NCBI RefSeq assembly: GCF_900964775.1
Contig: NC_041817.1
Location: forward strand, 17,440,783 to 17,504,782
Origin: Scleropages formosus
Taxonomy: Eukaryota; Chordata; Actinopteri; Osteoglossiformes; Osteoglossidae
Direction: 5' to 3'
Length of the DNA: 64,000 nucleotides
This document shows, piece after piece, positions 48,601 through 58,600 of this stretch. How positions within the stretch are numbered: position 1 is the stretch's first letter; the number at the start of each line of letters is the position of its first letter. The translations under genes were made by a program, and so were the position numbers. Below the pieces are notes generated by a model. The model did not search any database, was not told the DNA's origin, and saw nothing but the letters and a program-made list of their open reading frames with translations.

Positions 48601-48751
48601 TCTCGGCCACGTTGGGGCTGAACTGCTTGTAGGCGAGCGGGGCGAGTCTCCTGGACTGCGGCCTCCTGCCGTGTCCTTTCCCCGGGCCGCAGCCCTCAGC
48701 GAGCGGACACAGGACCGAGGAGACGCCGACGAGGAGCAGCAGGAGCCGCAT
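42642..48751 (-). CDS. ihh: ihh, Indian hedgehog with intact signalling domain but no working Hint domain
   Basis: Hedgehog proteins are secreted morphogens; IHH directs cartilage and bone growth. Minus-strand exons: 48751-48461 (97 codons), 45901-45640 (262 bp, the canonical hedgehog exon 2 size), then 42685-42642 to the first stop, giving about 198 residues. Exon 1 has a signal peptide ([20 protein letters not shown]), then CGPG, whose Cys is the palmitoylation site, and [22 protein letters not shown] and [15 protein letters not shown]. Exon 2 has [45 protein letters not shown] and [17 protein letters not shown]. The calcium-binding acids and zinc ligands (His and Asp of HYEGRAVD, His of HVH) are all present. 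Splice sites are clean. The stop lies in the last exon, so nonsense-mediated decay is not expected. A cholesterol-free N-fragment is inferred. Neighbour nhej1 supports ihh rather than shh or dhh; paralogue a or b is unresolved. Confidence 0.9.
43030..43098 (+). mobile_element. Possible second-family SINE tail
   Basis: GATAAACATCTGCTAAATG followed by AAAATAAATGTGAG resembles the family's 3' end. Diverged; weak call. Confidence 0.4.
43125..43360 (+). mobile_element. TG-tailed SINE with 12-bp target duplication
   Basis: Near-consensus copy 43137-43348 in ihh intron 2, flanked by TGTATTGCTTGA (43125-43136 and 43349-43360). Confidence 0.93.
43361..45639 (-). other. ihh: Remainder of ihh intron 2
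   Basis: No second Hint-like exon was found here on the minus strand. It contains T runs (44161-44177, about 44790-44811) and a second-family SINE tail. A CTTCC microsatellite borders exon 2 at 45600-45625. Confidence 0.6.
44878..44952 (+). mobile_element. Second-family SINE, 3' part
   Basis: CAGCTGTATAAATGGGTAAA, TAGCTTAACATTGTAAGTGG and AGCTAAATGAATAAATGTAA are very close to the family core; the head is absent. Confidence 0.8.
46031..46257 (+). mobile_element. TG-tailed SINE with 11-bp target duplication
   Basis: Body 46042-46246 in ihh intron 1, flanked by GCTTTAACCAG (46031-46041 and 46247-46257). The tail is short (ATGTGTGTGC). Confidence 0.92.
47051..47288 (+). mobile_element. TG-tailed SINE with 11-bp target duplication
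   Basis: Near-consensus copy 47062-47277 in ihh intron 1, flanked by TAATTCAAGTG (47051-47061 and 47278-47288). It is very similar to the copy at 43137. Confidence 0.93.
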
Positions 48752-49300
48752 TCCGCACACACCTGTCCGCACCGGCCAGACACAGCAGCCCCGCACAGAA
48801 TGTCTCCAGTATAACACACCACCTTCTTCTCCGCGTTATAGTTAGTTTTTAAATTCCCTGGCTGGGGTCGATGGGCAGGAAGAATTGACTCCTGTAACTG
48901 AAAGGTTTAATATAGGTGAATAAAGACAACCCCCCCCTCCTCCTCCTCCCTTCCCGCGAAACCTCCTCCTTCTTCTCCCGGTTTTCGCTCTTTCACTGGG
49001 GGTATAAATAGGAGGTTCCGTTTGTTTTGGCACATGGGTCTAAAGTTGTTCCTCTGTGAGAAAAGGCAGCAGTCGGACCCGGATTCGTGCTCTTCCTCTG
49101 GGTCGCGGTCACAAAACACCCCGCAGCGGTTTACCAGGTGTCCCCAGGTGCGAGGATGCAGGAGGTCAGTTGTCCCTGGCCTCTGCCTCCCAGTTCATCA
49201 CGTCACGATCAGGCTGGTTAAGACTTGATTTCACACCGCCAATTACGTCTTTATTTTGTATATGGATATGCGAAATTTAATGGCACTTTCAGAACCTTAA
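48752..49300 (-). promoter_or_regulatory. ihh: ihh 5' UTR / promoter region
   Basis: GC- and CCTCCT-rich DNA immediately upstream of the ihh start. A perfect TATAAATAG-type box (about 49003-49011) occurs but reads on the plus strand, away from ihh. On the minus strand it reads CTATTTATA, a weak TATA. Which strand, if either, it serves is unclear. Confidence 0.35.
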
Positions 49301-49597
49301 CGAGGTCCTCACTGAAAAGAACTGCCCTGTTCTTATCAATGTACATCAAGTGGGCACAGACCACGTGAGACATGCCACAAATTTAAAGTGGAATAGCAGG
49401 CTAGATGCACTTTTATTATAACCCATATCTACAAAACAAAATTATAAAATAGGTGTACTATGAGGACTTGCCTTACATTTAGCCCTAACGCTTTAGAAAT
49501 TTCTGTGTTCTCATTGAATTCATTGTTTTTCATCCAGTGATGCTCTTCTGAACCAGCAGGGCTAGTTTCCAATGTGGCTCTGTCCATTCCCAAATAT

Positions 49598-49670
49598 TCA
49601 TTCAATTCAATTTATTTTTATAGAGCGCTTTTCTCACACAGTGACAGAGCACTTGAACACAGGCGTAAGA
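49598..49670 (-). mobile_element. Fish repeat fragment (GAGCGCTTT type)
   Basis: ATTCAATTCAATTTATTTTT then ATAGAGCGCTTTTCTCACAC is a very common teleost dispersed-repeat end. Short fragment. Confidence 0.5.
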
Positions 49671-50315
49671 CAAAGGAATATATACAACTCATTCATTCTG
49701 AATTCATCCCTTTAAATTCAGGGTCAAACTATTCTTGACTTCACTGATGTCTACCACACTTCATCTTAGCCTAAGTGGTCTTGCCAGAACCCTCAACATT
49801 CCACAGATTTTTTTTTTGTAATACCCACTGGCTGTTGGGTCAGCAGGAGTACCTGACCCTAATATCCTTGTAAAAAGATATTTGCTACTCTTAAGTGAAT
49901 AAGCTGGTAAAGGCTGCAGTTTGGGTCTGGGTTTTGATGGTAGGTCACTAATCAGGAGTTTAATATTGGTAGGAATATGTGGCAAAATTCTGCCAGGAAG
50001 TGAGTGGAGACCAGGACTCCTTGACCTGGCTTGCTTCTTCGCCCTCCCGAAAGTACCGGTAGCTGGCAGTAGAAGAAACTTTGAACAAAATAAATCAGAA
50101 CTTGTTTTTAGTCCTTTTGCTTAATAGTCTTCAAATTTAGAGGTTCAGAACTCATTGTGTTTTAACTACATTTTCAAAATATAATACTGTATACTCTAAA
50201 AACACAATCATTGCCAGGAAGATGGCAGAAATAACTTCATATTATTACATGGGCTATGAGAGACAGTCACTTCTCCACTGGACACAAAAAGGAGCATAAA
50301 TTTGGGGGCATCCAT

Positions 50316-50321
50316 TTTATT
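50316..50321 (-). promoter_or_regulatory. nhej1: Candidate nhej1 poly(A) signal
   Basis: TTTATT on the plus strand (AATAAA on the minus), about 230 bp past the nhej1 stop codon. Confidence 0.4.
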
Positions 50322-50547
50322 CTGAAATAAGTTCTCAAACTTTCATCAAGAAATTCTATATAAAAAGCAGAATGTTAACTTTAAAAAGGTAACTGTACAA
50401 GTGAGCGTTAAGATTATGTGTTTAAGATTTTAATAAATACAGCTTTAATAAAAGTATTGTAAAAATGAAAACTAAGTGTTTTGATTTAAAAAAAAAAGTT
50501 AAATGCAGTCTGCACTGCAGGGTTGGAAAAAGGCAGGCAGCTCAGCA

Positions 50548-53500
50548 TCAGCGGAAGAGTCCCACTGCTTTCTTCTTCTTGGGTCGTGAGGGGCCACGGT
50601 TCACTGTGGCCTGGCTCAAGGGCACAGTCTATGCAAATGGAAAGGTAGAAATATGAATTGAACCATTATTTTATATTTACGAACAGTCCTTTTCTAAATA
50701 TGACTGAGTTCTCTCCCATTCTGCCACATGAAAGTAATGTGTCAATCATGTTCAGACTGATCTGGTACTCCTGAGGCAGTTCATAGCACAAGTTTTCTAC
50801 AGATGATTTCCAGTGGAAGAAATGGTTTGGATAATGATGCAGTGGTGCTCATTTCTTGCATGAAAAATGTGCACAAATTTGTCAAACCACGTCTTCACAC
50901 AATTCTTAGGATTCATGGATGTTTTTATAGGGTTAACAGTGAATAGGATGCCTACAGCCTAATAAACTACAGGACACAAAGAGGGAACAACAGGAGTACC
51001 TGTTCACTTTGGGGTTCCTGCAGGCTGGAAGGCCTGAGGTCCTCCTCTTGCCCACTGCTCTTCCCACTGTCCTCTTGAGTGCTATCCGGTGGCTCTTCTG
51101 GATATAGAAAAGAAAAAGGCAGGGCTCTTACATCAGTCTCACTTTTCCCATTTGCCAGGGTTCAGCTTTTTTTAGTTTGTGTGCTGCTGAAGGTCAGGTA
51201 AGGACACACCACATTACATACTGGGGTGTATGAGACCCCAAACTGCTCAAAGCACTGCCAACCTTGTTTAACAGGACTGCCTGGGCGTTTTTTCCCAGGT
51301 GTGTGGTCTTCTGGGTGGTGACTGTCACAAACACGGTTATCAGGGACAAAGCTTTCTCCAGGCCTGATGACCAGACCCTTCTGCTGATGCTTGGTCTCCT
51401 GTGCTGTGACTGCAGCGTACAGATCCTGGAGAGTGGCATCAAACCCAAAGCAGTCCTGTACCGCACACACCTTTGGCAGCACCTACCGAGCAAAAGGGAA
51501 TGAAAGTTATTTCTGTAAAAGGAAAAAAGGAGCAGAGTGCAGCCTGGGTTATATCAGGTTAGAAAACCTGGGTTGGAGTACGAACCTGCCTCTACATTTT
51601 GCTCACAAACACACGCACCTGTGTCAGCTGAAAATGGCATTTCAGCACAATCATATATAAGTTCTTGTTCAGTACAACAACCAAACTGAAGCAGCATAGA
51701 TTGTTAGCCTAATAAATCCTGCATCTGAGCCCCAGAAACCTTGCACAAATCCAGGAGTCAGTACAGGGAAGGAAAAAACAGAAATGAGGGAGAATTCATT
51801 CCACAGAGGAGCCAAGTTTCCATCACAGGTGTTAAGGAAATGAGTTTGCCTATACAGAGATATAAGCGAAGAGGTTCAAGAACAAACATATGCTAGTGGC
51901 AGACACGTTCACCATATTTACTCTTTTTAAACCTGTGTTTTTAATTCATAGTGGGAGGATAAACTGTCTAAATTAGCTCTTAAAATATTGACAGTACCTG
52001 AAGAATTCTGTGGTTTCTAGTTGCTTTAAGAACAAGGGTTTACTAAATATATATATCTTTAGTTTTAGGGGTTTACACTTTGACTTTGTTTATTTAAAGA
52101 CAAAATAGATGCACGCAGCTTATTTATTTGTAATTCCTTTTTGGGCATAGAGAAACATTATAAAGAATCCACAGGGAAATCAATTGGCTACAGTATCACC
52201 TCTCCAAATCCCTCCTCTCTGAAATAGTGATTCACTTTGATCAAGGCCATTTAGGTTGTCACCCACAGTTACCCCAGCATCACAGCCAGATTTCATATGT
52301 TTGTCCACACAATGTTTTAACATGCATGAATATATGACATGAGTTCCAAGAAATATACAAAGAACATATACAGATTGTACTGGAGTAGAGCAGAATGTGG
52401 GGGCTTTCTGTATCTTAAGTGAGACCTGGTCAATGGTCTGATGCAACATTTGTATGAATATGTTCAGTAGCCTCAGCAAAACAGGACTCAAAAGGAATAG
52501 GTGGAGCCAAAGTAATCTTCCATAAAACACAAAATCTTTTATGAAGTATAAAAACCAGAAGCTCTTTCTCTTTGAAAGGAACAGTAGTTCAGACAAAACC
52601 TGGACCTTTTCTGATTAAACCCACCAGTGTTCCAGTTTTACTCAATTGCAAAATGAAACAGGAGAGATCATCAAGTCAACAGCTTAAAGAAGAGTATACG
52701 CTTAGCGGTCTTAGCGAAGCTTCATGAGTCCATGACCAGAATCGGGAAGAACGGAAGGAGCAGTGGGAGCATGCTATGTTGACTTTCCCCTATTATTAGA
52801 AGGTAAACAAATCTGTTTCTGGTTGTTTGTTCCTGGGGCAGTGTCTTTGTGGATTACAGAAGGACTGGCAGTTAAGCAGCCATTTCTCTCCAGGTTCAGT
52901 GATCCACTTCTTCTTGTTCCACAGTGGAGAGCCGACGGAACTTCGACACAAACCAGAGCAGCCCAATTGCAGGTCAATTTAAAGGCCTCAGCTGTCCCAG
53001 TTCACTTTACTTTCACCAATGAAAGATACTCCAGGCTCCTCCACAACATTCAGACTAACGTGGCCTAATGCAGACCAGAGTACAGCAGTGGGTGCAACAC
53101 TGTAATCATGGCCTGCAGCTATACCTAAAACAACAGTGGGGTGAACACTTTAGGCTGTAGGTTTATGAAAGGAGGAATTCTACCTTCTGCTTTGGACAAC
53201 TCCTTTCACGCAATGGGAAAACAATCTCTGCTACTTCTCTACCCGACCCTTTAGTAAACTTTCTCTGAAATGTAACCCCAGATATGCTCTGGACATGTTG
53301 AATTGTTACATTACGCAAACTTATTAATACATAGGACATAAATTATAAAAGAAAATTTTGCCTTTCAATGTCCCATTACAGGGTTTCAAACGGGTGCCAT
53401 GACCCATTAAAAATAAAAAAATAAAAAAAAACTTTGATGGCCAGCAGAGTACACGTCGGCACACTAATTACACTGCTTATCAAGCTATTTCCACATTTAA

Positions 53501-55634
53501 TTTAAAAAAATAAGAAAATCAAAGCCACACATACATCAGGCCCTGAGACTGTCATCTTTTATAGTGCTAGGGATAAATTGTCTCCATGGAGGATAAGAAT
53601 CCTCATTCTGAGTTTGTTAATAAAATGTTTTATCTGCTGAACATACAGTACGTAAAGGGAGGAGAAACAGTACTAAAATCTAATTTACAGCACACAGGCC
53701 ATGATCCAAATTGACTTTAGAGATGATCCAGACAAGTTTCAGGTCCACAGTATAAGCAAACTTCACGGAAACATCCTCATTTATTGGAATTGCATTGGGA
53801 ATAGGTTGGTTTACAGCAGTACCTAACAAACACCAATCAAAGAACAGGCATACCTAAACACTTCACTCATGGGGTAAGTCAGTGCACTACTTTGCAATCA
53901 CCACTCACAAGACCCAGTGCTGCTCATCACTTCACTGAAACACTGACAAACATCTGGCAGGTAAAAATCTTATTAATCCTGAAGAAAACTGATGTAGGCA
54001 AAAAACCACTACACAACCCCTTCGCACCATAATGTTAATTTACCTCCATCCACAAAGCTATGAAGTCCAAACCCTGGCTGAGGAACACAGCATAGTGCAA
54101 CAGTCATTTGCATACAATTGAGAGCAAAAAAGGAGCACATCTTACAAATCCCACAAAACAAAAGACACACCTTGCTAACCTTAGAGATGCAGTGTGAAAT
54201 GACTGTGTTATATTCTCCAAGTGTATTGGCTATATGGTTAAGGTTTAACAAAAGCACATAACCTGCAGAGCACAGCAGCACAAACCTACTGAACACCAAA
54301 CTGAAGCCTCCTGGCCTCCTCTGGGCCAGCAGCACAGCAGGGAGGAAAGGAGAGAGGAGGTGCTGAAAGCTCTTGATTGATTGCACTCATACACCTGCCA
54401 GGCAAGTCAGCCATGGCTTCAGCTTGTACATGCCAAGATGTTTTGGCTTCCATCAAGTTTAACTGCCACATGGGGACAAGGGGTGGTGTGTTAGAAAGGC
54501 CACTCATCCAACAATTGCCAGGCCATTTTTGCCACAAAGCATCAATGAATGGAACATAGCACAAATCTCAACATGAGGTTCACTATGGAATCGTTCCACA
54601 CCAACTAACCCACAAAACCTCACCCAAACATCCATGCAAGCAAGTCAATTCCACCCCCAACCCCACTTATTCCTTAAAACCAGCTTGTGCGTCATCATAT
54701 CACACTGGACACAAACAAGGTGAGGTCATGAGAGAGAAACGCAAGTATCCAAATATGGGCCTTCCAGGAAACCAACGTACAGAAGAAAAAGCCCGCACAA
54801 ATAACAAGACACACACACAGAGAAATACAGAGAAGAGTAGAACAGAAAAATGTACAATGTTGTGTATTCTTCACATAACCTCTAGTTCATGATAAGTAGA
54901 AAGGTCTTGCACTGTTAAACCCCCTGCAGTGTGACCATTACTCCGCATCTTTGAACCAAGAACTTTTGTTAATCTGCCAACTACAGCAGCCTATAGGGTG
55001 TACATACAAGTGAGAGACTGAACAGAAGAGGTGGGGAATGGAGCTCAAAGAGGGAAAAGGATTGGGAAGTAGCTGGGAACATCAGTAGGATGCGTCTTCA
55101 AGAGAAAGGACTGAGCACAGCAGGCGTGTCAAGTCAATTTCCTTAAGACAGCTGGTAGTATAGTGTGCTTAGAGCTGCTGCCTTTGGATCTAAAGGTCGC
55201 AGGTTCGATCCCCGCCTTTGGCTGTAGTATCCTTGAGCAAGGTACTTACCCTACATTGCTCCAGTAAAATTACACAGCTGTATAAATGGGTAAATAATTG
55301 TAAGCTTGTGATAATGGTCACCTTAGCATTGCAAGCCACTTTGGAGAAAAGCATCAGATTTGATCAAAAAAGGAATACAGTATCTTCAGAATTTACATTA
55401 TGGCTGGCTGTTTGCTAGCAAGGAATAATGTATGTGTGAATGAGAGTAGCTTGGGCACCAATATGGAAGGGAAGCCTAAATCATACATACTCAGGCATTC
55501 ACAAGATATAAAAATAAGCATGCACCTCTATTTATATATGCACTGGATCTTACATTTATAGATTGTGTAATAAGCCTTCCTTTCAGTCCTGAGAGTAGGA
55601 AAAATCCCAAGAGAATGTGAATATACATGACTTA

Positions 55635-55676
<42 letters not shown>

Positions 55677-58600
55677 CTGGGGCACAACTTTCAGGTAGCT
55701 AACAGACATCTGAGTGCATGAAGTGCTGACGTGTTTGGGAGAAGCAGGGTGTCCAAACAGACGGTACTGCGCAAACACTCTAAGACTGTCTACCTAAGAA
55801 TGGGTCCCATATCTACAGACAAAAACACAGGACATCGCTGAAAATGAGTGCATTTAGTTCACAGGAAGCCCATTTTACATCTGTGATAGAGGTAGGGTGG
55901 CCATAGCAAGGCCATTAAAACATCTTATGCCCAATGTATCCATAAAAATCCAGCAATACCCAAATCTCAGCTAGTCACTCCTGTCCCCATCCCTTCATTT
56001 TCCCAGAAGCCAGGGGAATTACAATCACAACATGAAGATGATATGCTTAGTGGGGAAAAGTAAGGAAAACACCCTAAGCACACCTGAAATATGTCTCTTA
56101 TGTTATGTGTGCCTTAATTTATTTTATTCTAGCTGCTAAGCAGAGAACCTCATGGGTCTAAAACCATCAGCCTTTTAATAACAAGTACAGAAGCCATATC
56201 CACAAAGGTACCTGAAGTCTGTATAATTTTTACCCAGTCAGTCTTTATATTTGTTTCAGCCACCACACCGCTGGCTGAGCTGCTCAGCTCCCCAGCTAAC
56301 CCCCAAGGAAACCCTTTGGTCTTCAGATACACAGGAACCTGTGATCTTATCACAAACCTGTGTGAAATTTCTAAGTGCTTCTTATTTTCACTGAATGCTG
56401 CACTAAGCACTGCCATCATGAACCTGTCGAATTTATCACCTCAGCCTTCAAAGATCCTGACAGAGACGATGTTGGCTTTCCTCGTGCCAGCCAGACCCAA
56501 GTTCTAAGTTTGTTTCTTTTTCATTGGAAATACTGTAAAATTCCAAACTGTAGCCAAACAGACAAACCTCAGCGTCTGTCTCTTGTCCTGCAGAAATATA
56601 ATTCTGAAGTGATTGGAATCTGTTAAACCAATGTACTGCACCTTTCCACCACTGGGCTGAGAAACTTGCAAACAAACAATATGAACGTAAGCAAAAAAGG
56701 CTAAGAAAATGTACAGGTGGACCTCAATTTAAGATATGATGGTGTCGTCAGAACGGAACCCTAAGTGGACTTGGTCATAATTGGAAAATCCTTAGAAGAA
56801 CAATAAGGATACACAGTATAAACAATTATCATACATGTTGTATACTTAGGCTTTCTTATTTTTTCACCAATTTCACACATTTTTCATGTTAATATAATAC
56901 TAGCATGAAACAATAATAAATACATATTTCCTTGCTGCACTTCTATTTCTAAATTTTTGTCTTTGCCTTTTTTCTTTTAGTACAAGAACACTAATTTTTT
57001 CACTTGCTAGCCATTTAAAATAAAAAGTAACATGAAGAGACTCACAAACGAGAAATGTTTAGTAAACAAAATGCAATCCCAGCTAGACACCCCAACACTG
57101 ACAGAGACCTGAGCAATAACAGATATGGGTGCCCTGCAAACGGAGCCATCATCATTAGATATTATGACCAAATGCTGGGACTCAAAAATAATATAAGGTT
57201 GATTCGACAGCCATCATAAGTCCGAGTGGTCTTAAGTTATATATGCCGTAATTCAAAGGCTACCTGTATAATGATTTTTTCATTACCACGTCAGAATGTG
57301 ACATAAGCTCATGCATTCTATATTATGAGTGTTTTGTTCATTCCCTTGGACCTAAACCACCAGGACCATGACACATGGGGCCTAATGAAGACCAGAACTG
57401 ATACAGCGATGCATTTGGAATGTGCCTGACCAGAATGGCTAGAAAGGGACACAGAAAACACAAGCTGGGTAACAAGAGCTAACATACCAGACAAGAAATG
57501 AGACACGGAGGAGTACGGCGTCAGTGGAAAACCAGGGTCCGATCAGGCCGAAGAGGCCATCAGAAGAATGAATCTACTGAAGAAGGGATCTCCCTTTACA
57601 TTCCACAGAACTGTGCAAAATACCAGCAAGCAACATAGTCAAGGCAGAGCTGCAGGGAAATTGGGGTTCAGGAGTTTCTGAAACTGCTGGAGAGCTTATT
57701 AAAACACATCACATACTCTGAGCAATCTCTCATAATCACACACAGCACACATGTGCATGTATGAGAGTCTGTAAGAGCAGTCTTTTCAATATTACAGTAA
57801 AAGTTTACCATCTTCCTACCAGCTATGTTTTAAAACTAATTGGAGGCAAACAGATAATTGCCCAAAGACAAGTCAAGCACCCCTCCATCCCCCCAATGCC
57901 CCCAAACCCTGGTCCTGATCCCTGGTGATACACATGACAAAAAAATGAATGCAGACTGGTATAAATTCTAACGAGGAATCTTCAGTCACTGACAATAAGC
58001 ATTTCATGGTTTGGCCAATCAAAGAACACCGGACAATTAACGCATCATAAACAGTTAATGTTTACCAACGCTGAACTGCCACGTGAACATGACGGAAAAG
58101 GTACCTTTATGGTTTATTTGTCAACAATGGCTGCAACAGCAGGTTTGAAGCACCAGCCACAAAGCAACCAACAGTAATTAGTTATCGTTACTTTGAAATA
58201 GCCTGCAAAATCAGGTATATTCTGTGCAAGACTGAAACAAAGTCCTGTGGGAGAGAGAGGAACCTCTGACATGCTGTTTGGGCCAGTGGGAAGCTGAACT
58301 CACCTGAGTCACAAAGGTTTCCCGGTAGCGATGCAAGTCAAACTCTTCAGTTTGCAGCCGCTCTGCACAAAAAAAAAAAAAAAAAAGAAAAACAGAACTG
58401 TACCACTAAGGGAGGAAGGTTCTGAATATATGTGTATTCTGCACATATCCCCCATGGCTGACCTCTGCTCAGTACCGCTCCACTTTCTCTGTAGTCCTGA
58501 ATTTCCACATCCTTCCTGGAGAGCTGAGCCGCCAGCTCCATGACCTGCTTTTGTAGTACCCGACTCACAGCCAGTAGGGGACGCACTAGCTGACTGCACA

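Larger units (their letters stand above)
51483..58303 (-). other. nhej1: nhej1 large intron (6.8 kb)
   Basis: No extra exon recognised. It contains one second-family SINE, an (AT)n microsatellite and a possible terminal-inverted-repeat element (separate entries). In mammals introns of NHEJ1 hold long-range IHH enhancers, so this is a candidate place for ihh control; nothing in the bare sequence proves it. Confidence 0.6.

Noticed and set aside
52180-54564. Several 90-140-codon open frames in the nhej1 large intron
   Set aside because: No domain or family likeness, and both strands are open at similar lengths, as expected by chance.
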